Shown here piece after piece: positions 31,466 through 40,498 of a stretch of 64,000 nt of DNA. This stretch comes from an uncultured Rhodospirillales bacterium (lineage in GTDB: Bacteria; Pseudomonadota; Alphaproteobacteria; ATCC43930; CGMCC-115725): assembly GCA_903822185.1 (NCBI GenBank), contig CAIJOA010000011.1, positions 62,001 through 126,000 on the forward strand. The letters run 5' to 3'. How positions within the stretch are numbered: the stretch's first letter is position 1; every line of letters begins with the position of its first letter. The notes under the pieces are model-generated. The model ran no database searches and had not been told where the DNA came from. It worked only from the letters and a program-made list of their open reading frames with translations. The translations under genes and the position numbers were made by a program.

Positions 31466-32596
31466 CTAGCTAGCCTTGCTTGCCTCGTAAGCAGCGATGA
31501 ACTCCGGCGAGCTTTTGCGCAATCGCTCGAAATCGACCCGGCCCGTCCGGGTGATGTAGCCGAGCGCGAATTCCATCGGCGGCAACTTCATATGATCGGT
31601 AAAATGCTCGTACCAGTCAGCGCTGGTATTGGCGGCGGTCACCAGCTTGCCGAGAACCGGTGCGCGCTGCGCCTGATAGGCGGCAAGCGCGGGGGGAACA
31701 TCGCCCTTGTGACCGGCCAGCGCATCCGCCAGCGCCACCGCATCCTCAAGCGCCAACCGCGTGCCGGAACCGATCGAGAAATGCGCGGTATGCAGCGCAT
31801 CCCCCAGAAGGACGCGGTTGCCGACGGACCAGCGTTTGTTGGTGATCTTCGGGAATTGCCGCCAGATCGATTTGTTCGAGATCAGCTTATGGCCCTGCAG
31901 CATGTCGGCGAAGATGCGCTCGCACAGCGCCTGCGCCCGATCGAGCGGCATCGTCTCGAACCCGGCGCGGAAATAGGTCGTCTCGTCCATCTCGATGACG
32001 ACCGTGCTCATATCCGGCGCATGACGATGATGATGCGCGTTGAAGGTGCCGAGCTCGTTCTGGACGAAGGTATGGCTGAGGGCTTCGAACCGCTTGGTCG
32101 TGCCGTACCAGGCGAAGCGATTGGTCAGCAGCGTGATGCCGGTGCCGAAATCCGCTTCGCGCGAACGCCGCACGATCGAGTTCGCGCCGTCAGCGCCGAC
32201 GATCAAATCCGCCGGTCCCAGCGCGTCGAGATCGTCGATGACGTGATTATATTTCGGCACGATGCCGACCGAGGCGGCGCGTTCCCGCAGAATCTGCAAC
32301 AACCGCAGCCGGCCGATACTATTATAGCCCTGCCCATCGATGCGGATTTCGCGACCGTTCAGATAAAGAATGCTGTCGCGCCAATGTTCGAGCGCCGGCT
32401 TGATAGCCTGAAGCGTCTCGGGATCGTTCTGCGCGAGAAAATCGAGCGCCCGGTCCGAAAAGACCAGCCCGAAACCGAAGGTCGCATCGGGCGCGTTCTG
32501 TTCGAGGACATCGATCTCGATCGCCGGCACGCGGCACTTCAAGAGATACGCGAGATTGAGCCCCGCAGGCCCCGCCCCGACAATCACCACTCTCAT
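31466..32596 (-). CDS. FAD monooxygenase like the N-terminal half of anthraniloyl-CoA monooxygenase
   Basis: A 376-residue group A flavoprotein: FAD motif VVIVGAGPAGLNLAYLLK near 3-20, TFGFGLVFSDRALDFL, IVGADGANSIVRR (DG motif), and NRVLLGDALHTAHFSIGSGTRLALEDAVAL. The end (ADWYEHFTDHMKLPPMEFALGYITRTGRVDFERLR) is characteristic of the hydroxylase half of anthraniloyl-CoA monooxygenase/salicylyl-CoA 5-hydroxylase. Those are about 770 residues, with a C-terminal Old Yellow Enzyme reductase half that is absent here. It may act alone or with a separately encoded reductase. Confidence 0.85.
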   Translation of the reverse strand: MRVVIVGAGPAGLNLAYLLKCRVPAIEIDVLEQNAPDATFGFGLVFSDRALDFLAQNDPETLQAIKPALEHWRDSILYLNGREIRIDGQGYNSIGRLRLLQILRERAASVGIVPKYNHVIDDLDALGPADLIVGADGANSIVRRSREADFGTGITLLTNRFAWYGTTKRFEALSHTFVQNELGTFNAHHHRHAPDMSTVVIEMDETTYFRAGFETMPLDRAQALCERIFADMLQGHKLISNKSIWRQFPKITNKRWSVGNRVLLGDALHTAHFSIGSGTRLALEDAVALADALAGHKGDVPPALAAYQAQRAPVLGKLVTAANTSADWYEHFTDHMKLPPMEFALGYITRTGRVDFERLRKSSPEFIAAYEASKAS

Positions 32597-32684
32597 CGCG
32601 TCTTCCCTTCGCGCAAAGCATTGCAGCGACGGGGATACTATCGCCGGTGCCGCGGCATCGAAACAAAGGCATAGCAGACCAACG

Positions 32685-32709
32685 AAAAAGGCCGCCCTCT
32701 CAGGCGGCC
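32685..32709 (-). terminator. Terminator after clpA
   Basis: GGCCGCC/GGCGGCC stem with a six-base loop, followed on the reverse strand by TTTTTCG. It ends the clpA transcript, 27 bases after its stop. Confidence 0.85.
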
Positions 32710-32735
32710 TTCTCGCTTATCGCAATGCGTTAGCT

Positions 32736-35081
32736 TTATTCGACGAACACCGGCTCTTTCGGAGCATCCGGTTCGTCGGGTTCTTCGCGTGCCTTGGGCG
32801 GCGGCCCTGAGGCCGCTTCGAAGGTGAAGGAGAGCTTTTCGTCCTTCACCGTGACCTTCACGACGCCGCCTTTCACCAGCTTGCCGAACAAGAGTTCTTC
32901 AGCCAGCGGCTTCTTGATCTGATCCTGGATCACGCGGCCCAGCGGACGTGCGCCGAACAGCTTGTCGTAACCCTTCGTCGCCAGCCAATCGCGCGCCTGC
33001 TCGTCGAGAACGATCGTGACGTTGCGGTCGGCAAGCTGCTCTTCGAGTTGCAGCATGAACTTATCGACCACGCGATGGATCGTCGTCGGCGCCAGCGGTG
33101 CGAACGAAACGACAGCGTCGAGACGGTTGCGGAACTCCGGCGTGAACATCCGGTTGATCGCTTCCTGATCGTCGCCAGTGCGAACATCGCTGCCGAAGCC
33201 GATGGCGGGTTTCGCCATGTCGGCCGCGCCGGCGTTGGTCGTCATGATCAGGATGACGTTACGGAAATCGACCGTCTTGCCGTTGTGGTCGGTCAGCTTG
33301 CCGTAATCCATCACCTGCAACAGGATATTGAACAGGTCAGGATGCGCCTTCTCGATTTCGTCCAGCAGCAGAACCTGATGCGGATGCTGATCGATCGCGT
33401 CGGTCAGCAAGCCGCCCTGATCGAAGCCGACATAGCCCGGCGGTGCGCCGATAAGGCGGGACACCGTATGGCGTTCCATGTATTCGGACATGTCGAAGCG
33501 CGTGAGCTCGACGCCGAGGGTTCGCGCCAACTGGCGGGCAACTTCGGTTTTGCCGACGCCGGTCGGACCCGAGAAGAGGTACGAACCAATCGGCTTCTCA
33601 CGTTCGCGCAAGCCAGCACGTGACAGCTTGATCGCCGAGACAAGCGCCTCAATCGCTGGGTCCTGGCCATAGACCATCGTCTTGAGATCGCGGTCGAGAT
33701 TCTGCAGCACTTCTTTGTCGTCGCGTGACACCGACTTGGGTGGGATGCGCGCCATCGTCGCAACAACGGCCTCCACTTCTTTGGCGGTGATGGTCTTGCG
33801 CCGTTTGTTCTCGGGCAAGAGCATCTGCGCCGCGCCGACTTCGTCGATCACGTCGATCGCCTTATCGGGCAGCTTGCGGTCGCCGATATAGCGATCGGCC
33901 AGTTCGACCGCGGTGCGGATCGCCTCGGCGGTGTAACGCACTTTGTGGTGACGCTCGTAGTACGGCTTGAGGCCGCGCAGGATCTTGATCGCATCCTCGA
34001 CCGACGGCTCGTTGACGTCGATCTTCTGGAAGCGGCGGACCAGCGCACGGTCCTTCTCGAAGTAGTTGCGGTACTCTTTATAGGTGGTCGAGCCGATACA
34101 GCGGATCGCGCCGCTGGACAGCGCCGGCTTCAACAGGTTCGAAGCGTCCATCGCCCCGCCCGAGGTCGCACCGGCGCCGATCACCGTATGGATCTCGTCG
34201 ATGAACAAGACGGAGCCGGCCATCGCTTCGAGTTCGGTGAGAACCGCCTTGAGCCGTTCTTCGAAATCGCCGCGATAGCGCGTACCGGCCAGCAACGCGC
34301 CCATATCGAGCGCGTAGATGGTCGCGTTCTGGAGAACTTCGGGAACCTCGCGCTGCACAATGCGGCGGGCCAGGCCTTCGGCGATCGCCGTCTTGCCGAC
34401 GCCGGGATCACCGACATAGAGCGGGTTGTTCTTCGAACGGCGGCACAGGATCTGGATGGTCCGATCGACCTCCATCTCGCGCCCGATCAGCGGATCGATC
34501 TTGCCGTTGCGCGCCTTCTTGTTGAGATTGACGCAGTAATTATCGAGTGCGTCGTGGCCGCGCTTCGGCTTGCCGCCGCTGCCGCCACTATTCTCGCTGC
34601 GCTCTTCCTCTTCGGCACCCGAGGCACGCCTCGTCTCGGTGCGGCCCGGCGCCTTGGCGATGCCGTGCGAGATGTAATTGACCGCATCGAAGCGAGTCAT
34701 TTCCTGATCTTGTAGGAAATAGACCGCGTTCGATTCGCGCTCGGCGAACATCGCGACCAGGACATTGGCACCGGTGACTTCCTCGCGGCCCGACGATTGG
34801 ACATGGATCGCGGCACGTTGAAGTACGCGCTGGAAGCTGGCCGTGGGTTTGGCGTCCTCGACGTGAGTCGAGACGAGATTGCCGAGTTCGTTATCGACAT
34901 AGTGCGATACGTCACGGCGGAGTTTTTCAAGATCGACGCTGCAGGCCCGAAGGACTGCCATGGCATCCTGATCTTCGGTCAGCGCGAGCAGCAGATGCTC
35001 GAGCGTCGCGTATTCATGGCGCCTTTCATTGGCATAGGCCAAGGCGCGGTGGAGGGTCTTTTCGAGATTACGCGACAACAT
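32736..35081 (-). CDS. clpA: ATP-dependent Clp protease ATP-binding subunit ClpA
   Basis: A 781-residue class I Clp ATPase. The double Clp-N domain covers about 1-145 ([20 protein letters not shown]). Two AAA+ modules follow, with Walker A GDPGVGKT and GPTGVGKT and Walker B FIDEIHT and LLLDEIEKA. The ClpP-docking tripeptide IGF is in KPAIGFGSD. ClpA unfolds substrates for ClpP, including N-degron proteins handed over by ClpS, whose gene lies 65 bases upstream in the same direction. There is no long M-domain, which separates it from ClpB. Confidence 0.97.
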   Translation of the reverse strand: MLSRNLEKTLHRALAYANERRHEYATLEHLLLALTEDQDAMAVLRACSVDLEKLRRDVSHYVDNELGNLVSTHVEDAKPTASFQRVLQRAAIHVQSSGREEVTGANVLVAMFAERESNAVYFLQDQEMTRFDAVNYISHGIAKAPGRTETRRASGAEEEERSENSGGSGGKPKRGHDALDNYCVNLNKKARNGKIDPLIGREMEVDRTIQILCRRSKNNPLYVGDPGVGKTAIAEGLARRIVQREVPEVLQNATIYALDMGALLAGTRYRGDFEERLKAVLTELEAMAGSVLFIDEIHTVIGAGATSGGAMDASNLLKPALSSGAIRCIGSTTYKEYRNYFEKDRALVRRFQKIDVNEPSVEDAIKILRGLKPYYERHHKVRYTAEAIRTAVELADRYIGDRKLPDKAIDVIDEVGAAQMLLPENKRRKTITAKEVEAVVATMARIPPKSVSRDDKEVLQNLDRDLKTMVYGQDPAIEALVSAIKLSRAGLREREKPIGSYLFSGPTGVGKTEVARQLARTLGVELTRFDMSEYMERHTVSRLIGAPPGYVGFDQGGLLTDAIDQHPHQVLLLDEIEKAHPDLFNILLQVMDYGKLTDHNGKTVDFRNVILIMTTNAGAADMAKPAIGFGSDVRTGDDQEAINRMFTPEFRNRLDAVVSFAPLAPTTIHRVVDKFMLQLEEQLADRNVTIVLDEQARDWLATKGYDKLFGARPLGRVIQDQIKKPLAEELLFGKLVKGGVVKVTVKDEKLSFTFEAASGPPPKAREEPDEPDAPKEPVFVE

Positions 35082-35146
35082 GGACGGCGCATTCCTGTTT
35101 GTTGGAACGGAAGGGCTCTTCGATGGTGAGGTTTCTCTCTAGGCTA

Positions 35147-35476
35147 TCAATCTTTTTCCAATGTGCATTGTAACGGATGTTGGTGCTGGCGGGCGAAATC
35201 CATCACCTGTGTCACTTTGGTTTCGGCGACCTCGTAAGTGAAGACACCACAGATACCGACGCCGCGGCGATGCACGTGCATCATAATACGCGACGCTTCT
35301 TCACGGTTCTTGTTGAAGAACCGCTCCAAAATGTGAACAACAAACTCCATCGGCGTGTAGTCGTCGTTCAGCATAAGGACTTTGTACATCGAAGGCTTTT
35401 TCGTCTTCGCCTTGGGCTTGACGATCACACCCGTGTTAGGGCCTTCGGTGCCGTCTCGTTTATCGGTGTCACTCAT
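35147..35476 (-). CDS. clpS: ATP-dependent Clp protease adaptor ClpS
   Basis: A 109-residue adaptor. After a disordered start (about 30 residues, [17 protein letters not shown]) comes the N-degron pocket: [18 protein letters not shown] and the [24 protein letters not shown] segment. ClpS binds proteins with bulky N-terminal residues and passes them to ClpA, encoded next. Length is normal. Confidence 0.97.
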   Translation of the reverse strand: MSDTDKRDGTEGPNTGVIVKPKAKTKKPSMYKVLMLNDDYTPMEFVVHILERFFNKNREEASRIMMHVHRRGVGICGVFTYEVAETKVTQVMDFARQHQHPLQCTLEKD

Positions 35477-35598
35477 CGTGGTGGTGCTACGGGCCGAGCT
35501 TTCAGAGGTTCAGTCACTCTCACATCGTATGATATGGCCTCTCCCGCGGCAGGACAAAGGGGTTTCTCCTCAACATTCTGTGGGTATCTCGCGCAGAC

Positions 35599-35628
35599 AA
35601 AAAAAGACCCGGCAGAAGCCGGGTCTTT
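35599..35628 (-). terminator. Terminator after phasin gene
   Basis: AAAGACCCGGC-AGAA-GCCGGGTCTTT, an 11-pair stem followed on the reverse strand by a run of T. It ends the phasin transcript. Confidence 0.9.
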
Positions 35629-35655
35629 GAACGCATTCCTTAACGTTGGCAGCGT

Positions 35656-36105
35656 TTAGGCGGTGGGCTTGCCCCAAACGCTCGTCATCGGGACGAAACC
35701 AGCGGCGACTCGGCTGCCCCAGGGCGCCAGGGCCGCCTCGACCATCGAGCAGCCCAACTCGGTCAGTTTGGCCGAACCGTGCATAAGCCGATCGAATTGG
35801 GCTTTGGCAAAGTCGCTCTGCAGCTGAACGACATCTTGTATCGTCCGCGCGCCCAACAGCGCCCGGACCGTCTCACCCGCGCCCTCGAAGGACGCTTTGG
35901 CGGAGGTCATGAATTCTTGGCTGATCGCCTCAACCCCGGCGGAAACCGCGGCATTGGCGGTGGCAACGGCCTCGAGATTTTCGCGGCCGAACGACGCGAA
36001 TTCGGGATACGGCGGCACGGCAGGCGCGATCACCGCTTCGATCGGAGCGGGCGGTACGACCGTCAGTTTGGGTGGCTTGGCCGTTTTGGAGGGTTTCGTC
36101 GCCAT
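35656..36105 (-). CDS. Phasin family protein
   Basis: A 149-residue protein: a Lys/Pro-rich start (MATKPSKTAKPPK) then long amphipathic helices (FGRENLEAVATANAAVSAGV, QEFMTSAKASFEGAGETVRALLGARTIQDVVQLQSDFAKAQFDRL) typical of phasins, which coat polyhydroxyalkanoate granules. AGGAGC before the ATG at 36103-36105 gives the start. The 240-base upstream region contains TGC-rich inverted repeats that may be PhaR sites. Confidence 0.88.
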   Translation of the reverse strand: MATKPSKTAKPPKLTVVPPAPIEAVIAPAVPPYPEFASFGRENLEAVATANAAVSAGVEAISQEFMTSAKASFEGAGETVRALLGARTIQDVVQLQSDFAKAQFDRLMHGSAKLTELGCSMVEAALAPWGSRVAAGFVPMTSVWGKPTA

Positions 36106-36127
36106 CCGTAGAGCTCCTAATAGTATG

Positions 36128-36196
36128 TTGCGGTGCAATATGGATATATTCTCCCTAATTGGAAAGACTGACAAGAAAAATGTTGCAATGCAGCAA
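36128..36196 (-). promoter_or_regulatory. Two TTGC/GCAA inverted repeats before the phasin gene
   Basis: TTGCGGTGCAA (36128-36138) and TTGCAATGCAGCAA (36183-36196). PhaR repressors of PHA genes are known to bind TGC-rich palindromes near phasin promoters; these sites fit that pattern in place and composition. Identification is from memory and unscored. Confidence 0.4.
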
Positions 36197-36345
36197 AATC
36201 TGTTAGCCTCACACCCCATTGATGTCAAAATTGTGGAAAAATCTCGTCCACATGGCGTCATCGTTCTTTACGTTAGTTAAAGCTTTTAGTAGCTTGATTT
36301 GATTAGAGTCATCGTTCGCTTAACCCTCGCTCGGGGAGTTCCGCC

Positions 36346-37662
36346 TTGCAGATCAGCCTAATCCGCCGCCCGTTTCTTGTTGCTACCCTTGTCCTTGGCG
36401 GTTTTTTGGGCAGTTTTATGAGCGCGCCCAGCGCTCAGGCGGCGAAATACTCCTCGATCGTGATCGACGCGCAAACCGGCCAGGTAGTCAGCGAATTCAA
36501 CGCTGATAACCCGAATTTCCCCGCCTCGCTGACCAAGATGATGACGCTGTACCTCACGTTCGAGGCTTTGGAGCGTCATGCGATCTCGCTGGAACAGCGT
36601 TTCCCGATTTCGTCGCACGCATCGGCGCAAGAGCCGACCAAGCTTGATCTCGTCGCCGGCGACAGCATTGCCGTCCATGATTTGATCCTCGGTCTCGTCA
36701 CCCAGTCCGCCAATGATGCAGCGGTCGTGCTGGCCGAAGGCATCGGCGGCAGCGAATCCGGTTTCGCGGAACGCATGACCCGCACCGCTCGCGGACTCGG
36801 GATGAACGACACGACGTTCCACAATGCTTCGGGCCTACCGGACCCGTATCAGCGCACGACGGCGCGCGATCTTTCGGTCCTCGCCCGCCACCTCTATCTC
36901 GATTACCCGCGCCAATATGCGTACTTCTCGACCGAGTCCTTTACCTATCGCGGCGTGCGCTACTCCAACCACAACCATCTCATGAGCTCGTTCCAGGGCA
37001 TGGATGGCATCAAGACCGGCTTCATTCGCGCGTCGGGTTTCAACCTCGCCGCATCGGCCGTTCGCAATCATCGCCGCCTGATCGGCGTCGTCATGGGTGG
37101 CACCTCGGCCCATGCGCGCGATCTCAAGATGGCTGATTTGTTGAACGCCGCCTTCGATGGCCGCTCATCGCCCGATGGTCATTCGCCCGAGATGCGCTAT
37201 GCCGCAGCGACGCCGGCACCCGTTGCCGCCGCTCCGAAGGTTGCAAGCAACAGCGTGACGCCGAAGCTCAATTTCGGCTCGCTGGTCGCCCGCGGCGCCG
37301 TGCATACCCTCGCCACTCTCTCGCCGATCGGCCATGCCGAAGCGGCGACCATGCCGAAGAAGGTCGCCAGTGCCGAGCGTTGGGCGATCCAGGTCGGTGC
37401 TTATCATGAACACACCGCCGCGACCCGCGCCGGCACCACCGCCCGCGCCCAGGTTGCCGTCACGCGCGGCAAGCCGGTCGTCGTCGTCGCTTCGAAGACG
37501 CCGAAAGGTCCAGTCTATAGCGCCCGCATCACCAACCTGACGCAGAGCCAAGCGCAGAGCGCCTGCCAAAAGCTGCGCCGCGAACATAAAGAATGCGCCG
37601 TCGTCCCCGCTTCGACTCAGGTCGCCGAGCTGCGCGGCAGCTCCAAGACGCTGATCGACTAA
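36346..37662 (+). CDS. D-alanyl-D-alanine carboxypeptidase with SPOR domain
   Basis: A 438-residue periplasmic penicillin-binding protein. A Sec signal (LVATLVLGGFLGSFMSAPSAQA) is followed by a peptidase S11 domain with SLTK (61-64), SAN (120-122) and KTG (222-224). The last 80 or so residues (WAIQVGAYHEHTAATRAGTT to the end) form a SPOR peptidoglycan-binding domain that would bring it to the division septum. The start is a TTG preceded by GGGGAG. It trims the fifth residue of peptidoglycan stem peptides. Confidence 0.92.
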   Translation: MQISLIRRPFLVATLVLGGFLGSFMSAPSAQAAKYSSIVIDAQTGQVVSEFNADNPNFPASLTKMMTLYLTFEALERHAISLEQRFPISSHASAQEPTKLDLVAGDSIAVHDLILGLVTQSANDAAVVLAEGIGGSESGFAERMTRTARGLGMNDTTFHNASGLPDPYQRTTARDLSVLARHLYLDYPRQYAYFSTESFTYRGVRYSNHNHLMSSFQGMDGIKTGFIRASGFNLAASAVRNHRRLIGVVMGGTSAHARDLKMADLLNAAFDGRSSPDGHSPEMRYAAATPAPVAAAPKVASNSVTPKLNFGSLVARGAVHTLATLSPIGHAEAATMPKKVASAERWAIQVGAYHEHTAATRAGTTARAQVAVTRGKPVVVVASKTPKGPVYSARITNLTQSQAQSACQKLRREHKECAVVPASTQVAELRGSSKTLID

Positions 37663-37680
37663 ACGCGTTTCAAGACAAAG

Positions 37681-37721
37681 AAAAAGCCTGCGTCGGGATT
37701 CGTCCCAACGCAGGCTTTTTT
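37681..37721. terminator. Bidirectional terminator between convergent genes
   Basis: AAAAAGCCTGCG ... CGCAGGCTTTTT with a TTCG loop and one internal mismatch. Runs of A and T on both sides serve the carboxypeptidase gene and the phosphomutase gene. Confidence 0.92.
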
Positions 37722-37736
37722 GTTTTAACGGGCTGA

Positions 37737-39125
37737 TCAGAACTTCGGAGGCGTCACACCGCTGGCCAGCAACTGCTCCGATAGCAACGCCTTCAATCGC
37801 TCGAGGCCAGCTTCATCATGCGCTTCCGCACGCGCCACCAACACTGCCTGTGTGTTGGACGAACGTAGCAGCCACCAGCCGTCTTTCGTTTTAACGCGCA
37901 CGCCGTCGATCGATGAAATCTCGGCGCCGATCTTTTCCAGCCGCGCCTTCACCTCATCGACCACCGCGAACTTGCGATCGTCGGCGCAGGGGAAACGGAG
38001 CTCCGGCGTATTGACCACCGTCGGCAGGCTGTCGCGGAAATCGGCCAAGCTCTTGTCGCCACGCGCGACGATGCCCAACACGCGAACCGCCGCGTAAAGC
38101 GCGTCGTCATAGCCGTAATAGCGATCGGCATAGAAGATATGTCCGCTCATCTCGCCGGCCAACGGCGCGCCCGTCTCGGCCATTTTCGATTTGATCAGCG
38201 AATGACCGGTGCGCCACATCAGCGGCGTGCCGCCCATGCGCGCGACCTCATCGAAGAACACCTGGCTCGCCTTGACGTCAGCGATGATCGTCGCGCCCGG
38301 CTGGTTGCGAACGATGTCGCGCGCCATCAGCACCATGAACTGATCGCCCCAGAGGACGCGGCCTTTGCCGTCGATGATGCCGATACGGTCGGCATCGCCG
38401 TCGAAAGCGATGCCAAAATCGCAACGTTCCTTCGCGACAACCTCTTGCAGCTGAACCAGATTCTTGAGCTCGCTCGGATCGGGATGATGTGCCGGGAAAT
38501 GGCCGTCGATCACTTCGTTGAGCAGGATATGTTTGCCCGGCAGCTTCGCCGTGATCAGCTTCATCGCTTCGCCGCCGGCGCCGTTGCCGGCGTCCCACGC
38601 CACGGTAAGCTGACGATCGCCGCCATCGTAATCCTTGAGGATACGCGCGACGTAATCAGCCATGACGCTTTTTTCGCTGACGGCGCCCTTGCCCCTGGCG
38701 AACTTGCCTTCTGCGGCGGCGCGGCCGAGGCGCTGAATGTCCTCGCCGAAGAAGGGCTTCTTACACAGCACCATCTTGAAGCCGTTATGCGTCGGCGGAT
38801 TATGCGAACCCGTCACCATGATGCCGGCATCCACCGGCAGCGTGAACGCAGCAAAATAAAGCATCGGCGTTGGGCCGAGACCGACGCGCACAACATCGAC
38901 GCCGACACTGGTCAAACCTTCGACCAAGGCGGCTTCCAATGATGGCGACGACAGGCGGCCGTCACGGCCGACGGCGACGGTCTTGCCGCCGCTCTCCAGC
39001 AGCATCGTGCCGAAGCTGCGGCCGATGGCATGCGCGTCAGGGACGTGCAGCGTTTCATCGATGATACCGCGAATGTCGTATTCGCGCAGAATGGTCGGGT
39101 CGAAACGATGTCCAACGTTCGTCAT
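37737..39125 (-). CDS. Phosphomannomutase/phosphoglucomutase
   Basis: A 462-residue alpha-D-phosphohexomutase: YDIRGIIDETL at the N-terminus, phosphoserine loop GIMVTGSHNPPTHNGFK, metal loop FDGDADRIG, sugar loop GEMSGHIFY and the C-terminal phosphate loop RSSNTQAVLV. It interconverts hexose 1- and 6-phosphates. The gene lies 14 bases after galU on the same strand; together they supply nucleotide sugars for envelope polysaccharides. MTNVGHRF chosen as start because upstream frame runs into galU antisense. Confidence 0.95.
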   Translation of the reverse strand: MTNVGHRFDPTILREYDIRGIIDETLHVPDAHAIGRSFGTMLLESGGKTVAVGRDGRLSSPSLEAALVEGLTSVGVDVVRVGLGPTPMLYFAAFTLPVDAGIMVTGSHNPPTHNGFKMVLCKKPFFGEDIQRLGRAAAEGKFARGKGAVSEKSVMADYVARILKDYDGGDRQLTVAWDAGNGAGGEAMKLITAKLPGKHILLNEVIDGHFPAHHPDPSELKNLVQLQEVVAKERCDFGIAFDGDADRIGIIDGKGRVLWGDQFMVLMARDIVRNQPGATIIADVKASQVFFDEVARMGGTPLMWRTGHSLIKSKMAETGAPLAGEMSGHIFYADRYYGYDDALYAAVRVLGIVARGDKSLADFRDSLPTVVNTPELRFPCADDRKFAVVDEVKARLEKIGAEISSIDGVRVKTKDGWWLLRSSNTQAVLVARAEAHDEAGLERLKALLSEQLLASGVTPPKF

Positions 39126-39139
39126 ATGGGATTCAAATC

Positions 39140-40012
39140 TCAGCGATATTGGGAAATGATGTCCGAGATCGCGTCCTTCATGTCGGGACGCGCCAGGGCA
39201 AAGGCGAGATTGGCCTCGAAGAAGCCGATCTTGTCGCCGCAATCGAAACGCTTGCCCTCGAAACGCAGACCGAAGAACGGACGATGGGCCTCGATCAGCT
39301 TGGCCAGCGCGTCGGTGAGTTGGATCTCGTTACCAGCGCCGCGGCCGAGCATCGCAAGATGATCGAACACATCGGGCTGCAGGATGTAACGGCCGATGAT
39401 GCTGAGATTCGAGGGCGCGTTTTCCGGCTTCGGCTTTTCGACGACGCCTTTCATCTTCACGAGATGGCCATCGTCGCTCTCGATATCGAGGACGCCGTAA
39501 CGGTTCGTATGTGCGCGCGGGACTTCCATCACCGCGACCATATTGGCCGGGCTTTCGGCATAGGCATCGACCATCTGCTTGATGCAGGGCGTCTTTGCGA
39601 GCACGAGATCGTCGGCGAGCAGGACGGCGAAAGGTTCATCACCGATGAGGTTGCGTGCACAAAGCACGGCGTGGCCAAGGCCCAGCGGTTCTTGCTGACG
39701 GGTGTAGGCAACCTGGCCAGGTTTCGGCAGCCACGAGCGGATCGCTTCAAGTTCGGCGTTTTTACCGCGCCCTTTCAGTGAATCTTCCAGCTCGTAGGAA
39801 TGGTCGAAATGATCCTCGATCGCGGTCTTCGACCGGCCCGTGACGAAGATGAATTCCTCGATCCCCGCCGCCTGAGCTTCCTCGACGGCATATTGGATCA
39901 GCGGCTTATCGACCACGGGGAGCATCTCTTTCGGCATCGCCTTGGTCGCGGGCAGAAACCGGGTGCCGAGGCCGCCGACGGGGAAAACAGCCTTACGTAC
40001 GCGCGTTGTCAT
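39140..40012 (-). CDS. galU: UTP-glucose-1-phosphate uridylyltransferase
   Basis: A 290-residue nucleotidyltransferase. It begins RKAVFPVGGLGTRFLPATKAMPKEMLPVVDKPLIQY, the full GalU signature, then EFIFVTGRSKTAIEDHFD and VLLADDLVL. It makes UDP-glucose from UTP and glucose 1-phosphate. MTTRVRK is the normal start; about 13 further residues upstream in frame are not conserved in type. It forms an operon with the phosphohexomutase gene. Confidence 0.96.
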   Translation of the reverse strand: MTTRVRKAVFPVGGLGTRFLPATKAMPKEMLPVVDKPLIQYAVEEAQAAGIEEFIFVTGRSKTAIEDHFDHSYELEDSLKGRGKNAELEAIRSWLPKPGQVAYTRQQEPLGLGHAVLCARNLIGDEPFAVLLADDLVLAKTPCIKQMVDAYAESPANMVAVMEVPRAHTNRYGVLDIESDDGHLVKMKGVVEKPKPENAPSNLSIIGRYILQPDVFDHLAMLGRGAGNEIQLTDALAKLIEAHRPFFGLRFEGKRFDCGDKIGFFEANLAFALARPDMKDAISDIISQYR

Positions 40013-40498
40013 GAAAAATTCTCGTGAGGGTTGCGAAATCCGCCGTGACAACGCACGTCAGGGGCGGCTTGTTCCCGATTTAGCATCAAACAGCTAAGCT
40101 TTTGATAAAGAACTCGGTTTAGTCATCGCCGCCGAGCAAGAATATCCCCGACCACGCGAAAGGACCTCGAACCGCCATGGTCGGGATGAAGCTCATCATA
40201 AGCCGATAATGGGCATTTTTGATCTGCTCAACTGTCGCACCGGTTGTGAGGTTGAGGATAGCATAGGCTCCTTCTCGGGTCATCGTCGCGACTCATGGCT
40301 GCCAGAACGGGTCGATTACCCGTCAGAGGCCCAAATTGATGCTCTCTTTTAGGCATCAACATGGTCCCTAAATAATGCTTTTCAGCATCCAAAGGCTGCG
40401 GTCTGATGAAGCATGAATTCCCGGGTTTCCTCGCGTTTTTTGGACCCCAGAGCACTTTTTGCTTCGCCTCGCCATGAGTCCAATTTGGGACAGGTGGG
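40013..40498. other. Region with only a decayed J-domain gene
   Basis: 486 bases between divergent galU and the purine operon. Apart from the J-domain remnant at 40119-40283 I see only short hairpins (ATGCTTTTCAGCAT near 40376). No sigma-54 motif with correct spacing was found before the purine operon. Confidence 0.5.
40119..40283 (-). pseudogene. Frameshifted DnaJ-type J-domain remnant
   Basis: The reverse strand reads MTREGAYAILNLTTGATVEQ, then IKNAHYRLMM, the first helices of a small J-domain. After the second of the two Met codons (40194-40196) the family expects KLHPDHGGS. Exactly LHPDHGGS appears, but one frame over, as if a single base had been lost. Further on the original frame resumes a plausible ending (FLLGGDD, stop at 40119), so at least a second indel is likely. 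The HPD motif needed to stimulate Hsp70 is therefore not produced. No ribosome binding site. Confidence 0.6.

Noticed and set aside
31592-32674. 360-codon forward frame opposite the FAD monooxygenase
   Set aside because: Antisense of a gene with all FAD motifs; no ribosome binding site.
40450-40475. GAGCACTTTTTGC before the purine operon as a sigma-54 promoter
   Set aside because: Spacing is two bases too short and the GG pair is missing.
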